From: CAVZMO01 sp963776195 | GTDB taxonomy: Bacteria > Nitrospirota > Thermodesulfovibrionia > Thermodesulfovibrionales > SM23-35 | Assembly (NCBI GenBank): GCA_963776195.1 | Contig: CAVZMO010000053.1 | Coordinates: 1 to 64,000, forward strand | Direction: 5' to 3' | DNA length: 64,000 bases | Shown here: positions 9,501 through 17,742 of the stretch, piece by piece | Layout of the letters: every line of letters starts with the position of its first letter | Position numbering within the stretch: the stretch's first letter is position 1 | Position numbers and translations under genes: made by a program | Notes under the pieces: generated by a model | What the model was told of the DNA's origin: nothing | The model's input: only the letters and a program-made list of their open reading frames with translations | Database searches by the model: none

Positions 9501-9959
9501 CAGTCCATTGAAATCTCGGGGGGAGGTTTCCGGGATATTTTCAATAGAGAGCTTGATAGCGGACCGGGATAAAAGTTCTGCTAACGGTACGATTGATTCG
9601 ACGTAGGCACCGATTCCTTCACCGGGGAAAAAATGGATATTGAAGAGCGCCGCGCCTATATCCCGCGCAAACTCAATGCCCTTTGTAAAGAGTTCATCTC
9701 CCTTTTGTTTCAGAGGGTTTGACCCCAGCGAAGCATGGACCGAAAGTATGATGCCTTTTTCACGAGCGGTTTCCCTGACGATCGCCCTCGTCTCTTTCGA
9801 TATGTCCTCTTCCGTCCAGCCCTCTCCCGATTCATTTTTGTCGGGAAGCCATTCAAAGGCATCAAAGCCGTGGGCCACGGCATATTCAAAAGGCAGCAAT
9901 ATCGGCACAGCGGAGAAAGAGGTTTGATTGCCGATGCGTATGCGCTTCGTTTCAAACAT
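6510..9959 (-). CDS. TIM barrel-phosphoglucan, water dikinase-like fusion
   Basis: A 1149-residue protein. Residues 1-265 are a sugar-isomerase-like TIM barrel (GMCLDIGHANL near 169, HMHVHENYGDYDSHLP near 202, SIILEQWPEP near 245). Residues about 290-440 resemble the helical linker of plant dikinases (LQNKLHRSAGPEDLAASETL). Residues about 690-800 hold the swivelling phosphohistidine domain with H750 in SLLSHLAVRARQ. The C-terminus is a PPDK_N/ATP-grasp domain with VRSSSNCEDGCGFSGAG and ends with GPQDIEGL...VQSRPQ. The detail of the ATP domain (VWASLWN, AVGFGETLTSG) looks closer to plant PWD/GWD3 than to GWD1. Expected reaction: the beta-phosphate of ATP goes to glucan through phospho-His and the gamma-phosphate to water. 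No starch-binding domain is seen; the TIM barrel replaces it. Overlaps both neighbours (8 and 13 bases). Confidence 0.8.
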   Translation of the reverse strand: MFETKRIRIGNQTSFSAVPILLPFEYAVAHGFDAFEWLPDKNESGEGWTEEDISKETRAIVRETAREKGIILSVHASLGSNPLKQKGDELFTKGIEFARDIGAALFNIHFFPGEGIGAYVESIVPLAELLSRSAIKLSIENIPETSPRDFNGLFGYLADHHSPYVSFIGMCLDIGHANLCDSTRNDYLKYIDSLDPEVPIIHMHVHENYGDYDSHLPIFTGPAGKDPSGIRSLIGRMKKRGFSGSIILEQWPEPADLLDEARDRLLGMIGSPPEFRGQGSSDFVESIVQANERYLSWRKRLEWIQELFIDNRRELNIEQLVYIAIYLRFIGAGEVRCSEDGGHYRPSNHARISQRIYKRLSGMTTADNVFIIRKIYPWLPSFDSPFMRAEPLTRIRDIAHRNDIPMELKAEIKLKLQNKLHRSAGPEDLAASETLLKKITAPGVEYPPAFVEEFKRFHEELKEFFNARSLDEQLTVFMKKVSAEDKGLIREFLGSKGRAETREQVPETFELLTELRDRISKKFGKKIGAEGHQRQLLDIGLEDFSFVLLSRLVTHFDAAKNGVPWILMLNSLSLAVKNLRLSGFDIDECSALESELKTWSETFDKEDRDQLLRIKATIDRCRRLADVYCDKILDLFPGRVESLGQSLGVAEHAIKAFIEGDIRGHPIFQFSKLVTMLLKKIRALAALPPWDVIVPGKVSGTMRAASRISDLSHAYNEPVVALLDKIEGNEEIPTWIAGIIVAQETSLLSHLAVRARQRNIPFASCDGKNGFSNIKYIMGKQVILDVSPDQLHLKIAGGQEAGEADDRDMEKQHVCATVPSVDLSPQTRMLPLCDVAPETGGNKAFGARRLEEFSSREGVGFRTPAGVVIPFGIMDESLHSWPPSEREYRLLVDELNGLSGDDFNGALKRLKDIIGQLQVPKDIVSSVIGTLGENQRLIVRSSSNCEDGCGFSGAGAYDSVVNVVPSEVSQAICTVWASLWNSAAVAGRKNAGIPHHKAYMAVLIQQMIVPEFSFIMHTINPVSNNQAEIYLEVAVGFGETLTSGVTPGIPYRMVFDKDTEKVCMLAFASFSSSAWPGPKGGIIRKTMDYSKIDLSRDQASRNRIGIRLGTIGRSVENALGGPQDIEGLISGGTVYLVQSRPQQGVKCPL

Positions 9960-11994
9960 TGTCTATGCCCACCTGGGGTCTCGTCTGCACAACGAAATAT
10001 CGGCCCTGCGAGTATGCTCCTTCAATATCCTGCGGAGATTTCATGGCATCTTCGACGCTTCTGCCGATATCTGCGATGGCAATAAGAAGGTCCCTCTGAA
10101 AACCTTCATCCCATACGAGCGCATCAGCGGTATAGTCCAGGGGAACCCTGCGGGGGGACGGAAGCATAAAACTGTCATAAAGGCCCGCTCCTGCATAACC
10201 AGCCAGGTCCTCTCCGTTGGAATCGGAACGGAAAATCAGGCCATTGCCATACAGACCGGTACTCTTGCTCGGCAAAGAAAGGAGATGCGGCTCTTTCGCT
10301 CCTTTTCGGCACGCGAAGCTGAATGCCCTCCCCGGATAATTCGCGGCCAGCGTTTCGCCGAGACCCGGAACCACTTCCGCATAGACCTCATCTTTTGCAC
10401 CTGTGAAGGGGTTGACCGTGTGGATGACAAAACTGTAATCCGATTCAACCACTCTCTGAATCAATACCGACATGACAAGCGCATCATGGGGGATACCGTT
10501 CGCCATACGGCTCAGGTAGGCCCTCTCGTTCCATTTCGAACTCCACACCCTCTTGATACACATCCACGTCTCGTTCCAATCAGAAGGCCAGGGAAGACCT
10601 GCTCCCTTCATGACCTTTCGGAGGGAGGCGATAAGTTCACCCGGCGCATCGAGGGAGAGAATTGTCTTGCGCAGTTCGGCAAGCGCCTCTCCTCTCTCCT
10701 CTTCCGACGCGTCCTCCAAACGCTTCGCCATTTCGGCATATTTTTCTGCGACCCCTCTGTTATGACCTTCAGCGAGTACCTTTTCGAAAACGCCAAAGGG
10801 AAGCGCCACCGACGCAGGAAGACCTATCCATCCGGGAAGCTTTCCCTGGATATTCCCGAGTTTGTTCGATTTATAGCCAACGTTGTGCTCATTGAAATCA
10901 CTCATCGCGACGGCATAAGCGGTGAAAGAGGCCATGGATAAACCAGCAGGGATTTCTATTCTGCGCGTCTTTACAACGACTGTCTCCTCACGACTTTCCT
11001 CAAAACGGATATCATTGGTATTCCGCACATTCAGCCTGAGCTGATGCCCGGCCAAAGACTTCAGTTGCCCGATTGTCTCCAGGTCGTAACAGACCGCGAA
11101 AAGGACTCTGTCGTTTCTGGCGCGGATCGCGATATGGGACAAGCTGTCGATCACCGCAGATGTGACAATTGCAGCGACACCCTGCGGGATTTCCTCATCC
11201 CCCGTTATTCTATCGGCAATGAGTACTACAGGGCGCACAAAGGTTTTGCCTTGAACGGACTTTAGAGTCTCCACCACTTTCACTTCTCCTGTACCGTGTC
11301 CCCTGCTGATCACCTGCCAGTTACCCACCTCGGCATTCTTTCGCAATAAGGGATCGAGGTAACGCACAATCATCGAAAGGACAAATGCCGGACGGCCGCG
11401 CAGCACTTCTTCGCCGAAAAGGTCAATCGCCCAGGAGTCCGCGTGAAAGGCGCTGCCGAGTAACTCCGCCTTCGGCTGAAGAAGCCGGTAAAAAAAGTCA
11501 ATGAAAGAACCTATGCCTCGCCTGATACGTTCGAGGACCGCTGCAGCATGGAGCGCCCACTCTCTCTTGAAGCGCGGCAATTCCTTAAGGCGCCTCCAAT
11601 GGTCCAAACAGCGTTGAAGCTCGATATCCCTATTCGAAAGGCAAAGGTTTTCGAGCACCGTTGCCAGCAACTCCACCAACCGGTCGCCGCTTGACCGCGG
11701 CCCGAGATCTCGTTCCGCCACAACGCGCAAAAAATCCTCCAATGAGATATCAAGGAAGAGAAGGTCACGCACCTTGTGAGATGGGCCTTCGAGCCTGCCT
11801 GCCAGAAGCCTGCGCGATTCGGTTATCTTTTTTGCGAGCAAGCTTATATCCCGGTCATTCTGGTGTGACCATATGAAATCCATGAGGCCGTGCATTTCAG
11901 CATCGAAAAGGTATCTCGAAGCCTGGATCGCAATCCCAAGATCAGTGCCGGAATGCACTTCCTTCAGAATCCCCAGAAAATGCTCGAAAGTCAC
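9952..11994 (-). CDS. glucan, water dikinase, catalytic C-terminal part
   Basis: A 680-residue protein carrying the catalytic half of an alpha-glucan, water dikinase. Residues 1-190 continue the plant GWD helical region (FLGILKEVHSGTDLGIAI). Residues 230-325 hold the phosphohistidine domain with H287 in DSLSHIAIRARNDRV. Residues 360-680 are the ATP-binding domain with FRSDSNGEDLAGYAGAG near 588 and SPQDIEGA...VVQTRPQ at the end, nearly the plant GWD1 signature. It starts with GTG; the GTGA overlap places the start inside the upstream gene's stop. Homology to plant GWD runs straight across this junction. The pair is therefore either a naturally split enzyme made by coupled translation or one 1023-residue gene with a single lost base. 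All catalytic residues are present. Expected role: phosphorylation of glucan (C6 in plants) to loosen crystalline polymer. Confidence 0.85.
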   Translation of the reverse strand: MTFEHFLGILKEVHSGTDLGIAIQASRYLFDAEMHGLMDFIWSHQNDRDISLLAKKITESRRLLAGRLEGPSHKVRDLLFLDISLEDFLRVVAERDLGPRSSGDRLVELLATVLENLCLSNRDIELQRCLDHWRRLKELPRFKREWALHAAAVLERIRRGIGSFIDFFYRLLQPKAELLGSAFHADSWAIDLFGEEVLRGRPAFVLSMIVRYLDPLLRKNAEVGNWQVISRGHGTGEVKVVETLKSVQGKTFVRPVVLIADRITGDEEIPQGVAAIVTSAVIDSLSHIAIRARNDRVLFAVCYDLETIGQLKSLAGHQLRLNVRNTNDIRFEESREETVVVKTRRIEIPAGLSMASFTAYAVAMSDFNEHNVGYKSNKLGNIQGKLPGWIGLPASVALPFGVFEKVLAEGHNRGVAEKYAEMAKRLEDASEEERGEALAELRKTILSLDAPGELIASLRKVMKGAGLPWPSDWNETWMCIKRVWSSKWNERAYLSRMANGIPHDALVMSVLIQRVVESDYSFVIHTVNPFTGAKDEVYAEVVPGLGETLAANYPGRAFSFACRKGAKEPHLLSLPSKSTGLYGNGLIFRSDSNGEDLAGYAGAGLYDSFMLPSPRRVPLDYTADALVWDEGFQRDLLIAIADIGRSVEDAMKSPQDIEGAYSQGRYFVVQTRPQVGIDNV

Positions 11995-13022
11995 CGGATC
12001 AACGCATCCTTCAGATAGGGGACAAAATCGGGATCGGACTCTATGGGACGTTCGTAGCCCTCCAGCCTTTCTTTTGTCACGCCTCCTTCTTCCAGCCTTT
12101 GATAGAACCGTGGGAGATTTCCGTTACTCCTTAAGAACTCGAGGTAGGCTTCACAGATGACGATGTCATCGGGTGTGGTGTTATTGTGGAGTTTCTGATG
12201 CCACTCTTCCATAAAATGGCCGGAGACTTCCTTGATATGATGGCGGTGCATGATATTCAAGACCTCATCGCGGACACGCTGGGCATTACTTCCCCGGCCG
12301 AGGGTGGTCATGATCAGTCTGATTATTTCACGCTCTTCCTGCTCTTTCATATAACGGTCGGCAAGTTTGAGTGTCAGCCGGTCCATGGCGTGTCCCAACT
12401 CCCCCGGCTTTGTATTGTAGTTTCGCTGCCAGTCCAACTGCCTGATAGCAGAAAAACGCAACCACACGAAGATCAATGCCATCCCGTCAAGGTTATTGCT
12501 CTTCACCTTATCGAGCAGGTCGTAACAGAGATTAAAACGATGCATTAGAGTCCATGAATTGCGCCCCGTTTCCTTCTCTATGATTTCGGCTGCAAGACGG
12601 TCCATCTCTGGATCGCCCGGGGAGGATTCATGAAGCGCCGATTTCCGATCCCATGGGATTTGGACCCGGTAGTTGCGGCCGCGGTTGTTGTCCCAACAAT
12701 TTTCTTCCGGGAAGAAAAGGACGAATTCAAATAGTCTGAAACCTGCAGAGAGTCCCACTTTGATGGTTATTTCACCGTAACCGTTGCGCCCTATGAAAGG
12801 GGTTTGGATTGCCATATGGTCAATTCCCTTGCTCCCTTCAGGCCAGGTCGGCTGAGGCGGGACCTGCCAGGGTGCGTAGGGACTGCGACGAAGGCCCCAA
12901 TGCAGAAGGAGATTATTATATTTCTCGGTCCGGAGGATTATTTCAGCCGCACTATCAAGGACGCTGCATTCTATCCTGACCGCAATATCGCTTTCCGTAG
13001 TCATCGTTTCTGTTTTCGTCAT
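11991..13022 (-). CDS. glucan, water dikinase, N-terminal part with CBM45-like domain
   Basis: A 343-residue protein, first gene of the operon. Residues 13-115 resemble the CBM45 starch-binding domain of plant GWD1: LLLHWGLRR near 38, PWQVPP near 51, AIQTPFIGRNGYGEI near 71 and a conserved WDNNRGRNYRV near 110. Residues 150-205 (TLMHRFNLCYDLL, WLRFSAIRQLDWQRNYN) and 220-300 (LIMTTLGRG, EWHQKLHNNTTPDD, YERPIESDPDF) match the central GWD helical domain. There is no signal peptide, so the protein is cytosolic. It stops just where the next gene takes up the same homology. The CBM assignment is by motif memory and should be confirmed by profile search. An SD-like GGAGG lies 13 bases before the chosen ATG, which is long; an ATG six codons later is possible. 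Confidence 0.8.
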   Translation of the reverse strand: MTKTETMTTESDIAVRIECSVLDSAAEIILRTEKYNNLLLHWGLRRSPYAPWQVPPQPTWPEGSKGIDHMAIQTPFIGRNGYGEITIKVGLSAGFRLFEFVLFFPEENCWDNNRGRNYRVQIPWDRKSALHESSPGDPEMDRLAAEIIEKETGRNSWTLMHRFNLCYDLLDKVKSNNLDGMALIFVWLRFSAIRQLDWQRNYNTKPGELGHAMDRLTLKLADRYMKEQEEREIIRLIMTTLGRGSNAQRVRDEVLNIMHRHHIKEVSGHFMEEWHQKLHNNTTPDDIVICEAYLEFLRSNGNLPRFYQRLEEGGVTKERLEGYERPIESDPDFVPYLKDALIR

Positions 13023-13513
13023 TCTATCGTTTCATCCTCCAATCGAAGTTTCTCGCTTAATCATCATGCATTGCGCTAAGGTAGGAACTGTTCCCCCTTG
13101 CCCGGAACAATTAGTGCTCATGAGACAGATGTCCGATAATGCCGAATAGAACCTCAAGAAATTATACCTTTCAGATGTCACACCTCTAGTGTCTATCCCT
13201 TTTTCCCATTATATTATTTTTATGAACACATGAGAATACCTGCTCATCTTTTCCTTCTCTTTGTGGAACGGTCAACAGCTGTGTATTCACCCTCCCCTGA
13301 ATCCCCTCCCATCGAAGGAGTGGAGACAGGAAAAAGTCCCCTCTCCCCTTGTGGATTAGGGCGAGGGTATTTTGGGGGACAAAAAACCTTTACTCTTTCA
13401 TGTATAATTAATAGATGCTTATGCAAGGCCAAATTGTAGTCTGCAAAGTTTTTCTGTTCGTTTTTGTAAGGCAATAGGTAACGGAAAGGTCTTATAGAGA
13501 AGGTCTCACTTAA
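13023..13513. other. divergent intergenic region between glucan operon and sensor kinase
   Basis: About 490 bases separating the minus-strand glucan operon from the plus-strand kinase, so it should hold both promoters. It contains a pyrimidine-rich block (about 13285-13380) with repeated CCCTCxCC motifs on one side and GGGGGAC on the other, resembling dispersed repeats of draft genomes. A TATAAT at 13403-13408 could serve the kinase but lacks a matching -35. No gene recognised. Confidence 0.35.
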
Positions 13514-14761
13514 GTGGCGGAAATTAAGACCCTTTCAGGGATAAGAGCAATTGCCGAAACGGCCGAACTTCTGTTGGCTTCCAGGGAAGAATATCAAAAG
13601 ACCCTCAACATTATCGTTGAGAGCGCTCTCAAAATTTCCGGTGCGGACAGGAGTTGCCTGATAATAGAGAACAAAAAAGATGAACTGATAATCAAATCAG
13701 GGGTCCCTCAACACGCTCATGGAATCGACAATAAGATTACTCCCGATACAGGCGAAAAATTCTTAAAGCAGGTTATGAGCGATGATGCTGTCGTTTTGGT
13801 CATGAATCCCTGCGCGGACCGCCGCGTAACCTACATGAGAGAATTGGCAATAGCCCACAAGATTTCCTCAATATTGTTTTTACCGCTTCGTTCGGAAGGA
13901 GAATCAATAGGGGTCTTAGTTTTAGATTGGGTCGACGGAAAAAAAATTTCCAAGGATGTCATCGAGAATATTAAACTTTTGGGACACCTGTCCTCTACAG
14001 CGATAGGCATGGAATATAAGGGACGCAAGCATCGGGAAAAAATGTTGCGGGACGAAAAGTTGCGCGTCCTCGGTGAACACTCTTCACAGGTGGCACATAT
14101 AATCCGGAATAGTTTGATGGTGATAGGGGGATTTTCAGGAAGGTTGCTGAAGTATTTGTCAAAGGAGTCCCAATATGGGAAGTCAAGATTCGACAGTGAG
14201 TTCGTTGAGACTCTGCGGGAAAATGCGAAGATAATTGATAATGAATCAAAGAAGCTCGAGGGGATAGTGAATGATGTTTTGACCTTCACAAGTCTTAAAA
14301 AGCCTGTCTTTGAACCCCATAACGTAAATAAGTTTCTCGATGAGGAGTTGGCACGGATGGTCTTGATTGGCCCTCGGCCGATACTGAAATTGAGTAAGCG
14401 TTTAGACGGATTGAATACCGCTTTTGACAAGAATATGCTCTCGATATGCATAGCGGATCTTATCCGGTATGCTACCGATGCCTCAGCTTCGAGAATCGTG
14501 ATAAAGACCAAACTGAAACCAAAACAGAAAGAGATCATGATCTCGGTTATTCATAACGGGAAACAGATCCACCCTCATATTATGAAAGACCTGTTTTCTC
14601 CCTTTGTGACATCAGAGATAGACGGAAGCGGTTTGGGATTAGCCAATGTCCAGTCCATCGTCATGAGACACGGCGGGAACATCTCCTTTTTGAGCGGCGA
14701 CACTACGGAGTTCAGAATCACGCTTCCCTTAATAAAGGGTGGCAGCCCGGACCTCGGTTGA
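13514..14761 (+). CDS. GAF-domain sensor histidine kinase
   Basis: A 415-residue soluble histidine kinase. Residues about 10-165 form a GAF domain (ALKISGADRSCLIIE ... SSILFLPLRSEGESIGVLVLDW). Then come a HisKA-type segment with the phosphoacceptor His in SSQVAHIIRNSL and a HATPase domain ending in SGLGLANVQSIVMRHGG. The N-box region reads DLIRYATDA, lacking the usual Asn, so ATP hydrolysis or kinase efficiency may be altered. The start is GTG at 13514 with GAGAAGG upstream. No response regulator is adjacent. It is divergent from the glucan operon, which could suggest a regulatory link but does not prove one. Confidence 0.8.
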   Translation: MAEIKTLSGIRAIAETAELLLASREEYQKTLNIIVESALKISGADRSCLIIENKKDELIIKSGVPQHAHGIDNKITPDTGEKFLKQVMSDDAVVLVMNPCADRRVTYMRELAIAHKISSILFLPLRSEGESIGVLVLDWVDGKKISKDVIENIKLLGHLSSTAIGMEYKGRKHREKMLRDEKLRVLGEHSSQVAHIIRNSLMVIGGFSGRLLKYLSKESQYGKSRFDSEFVETLRENAKIIDNESKKLEGIVNDVLTFTSLKKPVFEPHNVNKFLDEELARMVLIGPRPILKLSKRLDGLNTAFDKNMLSICIADLIRYATDASASRIVIKTKLKPKQKEIMISVIHNGKQIHPHIMKDLFSPFVTSEIDGSGLGLANVQSIVMRHGGNISFLSGDTTEFRITLPLIKGGSPDLG

Positions 14762-14783
14762 AACTTGTTTGTAACCAGGCGGA

Positions 14784-15993
14784 TTAGATCTTGTCCAAAG
14801 CCTGCATCAAGTCGGCGACCAGGTCGTCCACGTCCTCCAGGCCCAGTGCGATGCGGACCAGGTTGTCCACCATGCCGATCGAACGGCGATAGTCCTCGGG
14901 GTAATCAAAAAACGACATCGGCGCCATCTGCGTCACCAGGCTTTCGGTGCCGCCGAGGCTCGGCGTAATCAGGAAAAGCTCAAGGGAATCAATAAACCTG
15001 CGCGTTTCCTTGTCGCCGCCTTTGACCAGGAAGGTGATCACGCTGCCGAACCCGCGCATCTGTTTGATCGCGATCCGGTAGTCCGGATGCGACTTCAAGC
15101 CGGGATACCAGATCTTCTCGATCTTCGGGTGTGACTCCAGCATGCGGGCGATAGCCAGTCCCGCGCGGTTGTGGTGCTCCATGCGGAGAGCAAAGCTCTT
15201 CAGACCCCGTTCGAGAAGGAAGCAGGTGAACGGGCCGGGAGTAGCGCCGATCATCCGCTGCATGCGGTTAAGGCAATTCAGCAGGTCGTGTTTGCCGAGG
15301 GCAACGCCGGCCAGCAGGTCGTTGTGGCCGCCGAGATACTTGGTGGCGGAGTGTATGACGATATCCACGCCCAGTTCTATCGGCTTGATGTTGTACGGCG
15401 TGGCCAGAGTAGCATCAATGATGGTCATCGCACCGTGCTTCTTTGCGACTTTCACCACCGCCGGGATGTCCAGCACACGCAGGTAAGGATTGGTCGGCGA
15501 CTCGGTGAAGATGATGTTGGTGTTGGGCTGGATCGCTTTGGCAATGGCCCCGGCATTCGGGTCGACCAAGCGAGACTTGTATCCCGAACTCGGACAACAG
15601 GCTCGTGGCAAAATCGCGTGTCTGCCGGTAACAATCGTTGGTGAAGATGATGTGGCCGTCACGGCGCATGTAGGCCAACAACGTCATGATCACCGCGCTC
15701 ATGCCGGTGGAGAATAGCAGCGCCCGCTCGGCGCCCTCGATAGCCGCCAGTTTGCGTTCGCATTCCTGCTGGGTCGGGTTGCCGTAACGGCCGTATTCGT
15801 GCTCGCGCACTACGCGGCCCTTGCTCTTTGCTTTCATGAACTCCAGCACTTGAGCGGTTGAGTCGAAATAGTAGTTGGAGGTCTGGACGATCGGGGTAGA
15901 GACCGCATGGTGGGCTTTAGGAGTGCGGCCCAGACCGTGAATAGCGAGCGTAGCAGGTTTCCAGTTCTTGGCGTTTGATGACTTTTTAGACAT
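14784..15993 (-). pseudogene. Cys/Met metabolism PLP-dependent enzyme, frameshifted
   Basis: A trans-sulfuration family enzyme (cystathionine gamma-synthase / gamma-lyase / methionine gamma-lyase type) read in two frames. The N-terminal part starts at 15993 behind a GAGGAG ribosome site and contains YGRYGNPTQQECERKLAAIEG and the PLP-contact motif LLFSTGMSAVIMTL. The C-terminal part holds the PLP lysine in IHSATKYLGGHND and the substrate-site SLGGTESLVTQ. The frames join near 15585: removing one G from the minus-strand GGG in TTCGGGATAC gives 402 residues with all motifs, the normal family length. The first gene's start overlaps the threonine synthase stop by 8 bases, so the two form an operon that would link homoserine derivatives to threonine and sulfur amino acids. 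Most likely an intact gene with a consensus error; a recent pseudogene cannot be excluded. Confidence 0.8.
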
Positions 15994-17338
15994 TCGTGTT
16001 TCTCCTCTTCTGCAAAGCTTGCTGGAGAGCTTCCTTGACCGCATCCACGCGGGGCGGCAGCTCGATCGGTTTGTTGGCGAAACGGCAGGGGAAGTCCAAA
16101 GCCCCTTCGTGGTAGCGGACCTTGAAGTCGGTGAACTTCAGCCCGTGCGCCGTTGAGATTACCACAACGCGTTCGGACTTATCAATCTTGCCGGCCTTAA
16201 GCAGTTTGATCAGCGCCGCCAACGCAACGCCGGTGTGCGGACAGTTAAACATGCCGAAGGTATCACCGAGTGCAGCGGCGTCTGCCAGTTCCTCTTCGGT
16301 CGCTTGCTCGACTATGCCGTTGAACTGCTTCAGCGTGCGGATAGCCTTTTTGACACTGACCGGATTACCGATCTGGATGGCACTGGCCAATGTCTTTTGG
16401 GCCTCTATCGGCTCGAAGGTCTCGAAGTTTTTCAGATACGAACGGTAAAGCGGATTGGCGCGCTCCGCCTGGGCGACAACAATACGCGGCAGCTTGGTAA
16501 TCATGCCGAGGTCGCGCATCATGAGCATGCCGTTGCCCAGAGCAGAGACGTTCCCAAGGTTGCCTCCCGGTATAATGATCACGTCAGGTGTCTCCCAGTC
16601 AAATTGCTGGACGATCTCAATGCCGACTGTTTTCTGACCCTCGATGCGTAATGAGTTCATTGAATTGGCCAGGTATATTGTCTCGTCATTGGTGATTTCC
16701 TGCACGACGCGCATGCAGCCGTCAAAGTCGGTGTCCAGCGACAACACCAGCGCTCCGTTGGCGATCGGCTGAACGAGCTGTGCAACAGAGATCTTGCCCT
16801 TCGGCAGCAACACGACAGACTGAATTCCTGCGGCTGCACAGTAAACCGACAGCGCGGCCGAGGTGTCGCCGGTGGATGCACAAGCGACCGCTTTTATCGG
16901 TGCGCCTTCGCTTATCATCTGTTTGACCTGCGATACGAGCACTGTCATGCCGAGGTCCTTGAATGAACCGCTGTGAGAGTTGCCGCAGAGTTTGATCCAG
17001 AGATCCTCCAGACCGAGTATCCTGCCGAACCTCTCTGCCCAGAAGAGGTTGGTGCCGCCCTCGTAAAGAGAGACGATGTTCTCATTGGCGAGCTGCGGCA
17101 GTACCCATTCCTTTTTACCCCACACGCCGGAGCCATAAGGCCACTCGGTGGATTTGTAGCGGTCCTCGAACAGCTTCATCCACGCCTTGGCGTCGCGGCG
17201 GGCCAGGGCCTGGAGGTCGTGCTGCACTTCCAGCAGCGAGCCGCACGTCTTACACCGATAAATGATCGAATTGAGAGGATAGATCGCTCGGCACTGCTCG
17301 TTGATGCATTGAAACCAGGCTCGATATGACATAGTCAC
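15986..17338 (-). CDS. thrC: threonine synthase
   Basis: A 450-residue PLP-dependent enzyme that converts O-phosphohomoserine to threonine. The N-terminus has a zinc-ribbon-like four-Cys motif (CINEQC ... CKTCG) typical of the longer threonine synthases. The PLP lysine lies in SHSGSFKDLGM, and the phosphate-binding loop reads PGGNLGN. It is the first gene of a two-gene unit with the PLP enzyme downstream. Base composition here (14.8-17.3 kb) is visibly more GC-rich with more C/G-ending codons than the kinase genes before it, which could mark transfer of the pair. Assignment is strong; the paralogue PLP family (cystathionine beta-synthase-like) is the only alternative. Confidence 0.88.
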   Translation of the reverse strand: MTMSYRAWFQCINEQCRAIYPLNSIIYRCKTCGSLLEVQHDLQALARRDAKAWMKLFEDRYKSTEWPYGSGVWGKKEWVLPQLANENIVSLYEGGTNLFWAERFGRILGLEDLWIKLCGNSHSGSFKDLGMTVLVSQVKQMISEGAPIKAVACASTGDTSAALSVYCAAAGIQSVVLLPKGKISVAQLVQPIANGALVLSLDTDFDGCMRVVQEITNDETIYLANSMNSLRIEGQKTVGIEIVQQFDWETPDVIIIPGGNLGNVSALGNGMLMMRDLGMITKLPRIVVAQAERANPLYRSYLKNFETFEPIEAQKTLASAIQIGNPVSVKKAIRTLKQFNGIVEQATEEELADAAALGDTFGMFNCPHTGVALAALIKLLKAGKIDKSERVVVISTAHGLKFTDFKVRYHEGALDFPCRFANKPIELPPRVDAVKEALQQALQKRRNTNV

Positions 17339-17742
17339 CTTCTCGATTTTAAGCCGGCGTCAGTCCTTTGCGTATGGCGGACCCGTCAGCCGAATCCTTC
17401 TTTACAGCAAGATTTCTCTCATTTTTCAGAATTAATTATACCACAGCATCTATGTATAAAATTATAAGAGGCTCGTCTTTTTCGGTTTGAGAGTCATATG
17501 GGTTGCCTTCATTTTCTTCTTATACGCGATCTGAATTGTTTTCAGTATTTTCCGGTTTTGCAGGAATGCTTAAAGGTGAAAACAACAACCAAGACTCCGA
17601 CTTTATGCCTCATGATTATCAAAATTAGGCATCGTGGCTTTTTTTCGGTAAAATATAACAAGAGAAAAGACAATATGGTTAGGGTCATATCCCCTGTAAG
17701 GCAACATCCAATAATATTAATGTCGCTTAAGGAGGAAGTAAG
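17339..17742. other. intergenic region upstream of universal stress protein
   Basis: About 400 AT-rich bases between divergent thrC and the stress-protein gene. An open frame at 17498-17746 has no SD, no domain and an unlikely composition. The region should carry promoters for both sides, but I cannot fix any box with confidence. A strong SD (AAGGAGG) lies just before 17743. Confidence 0.4.

Noticed and set aside
9928..10941. long plus-strand open frame (337 codons) opposite the GWD gene
   Set aside because: Entirely antisense to a strongly supported gene; its translation is rich in Arg and His as expected for a shadow frame.
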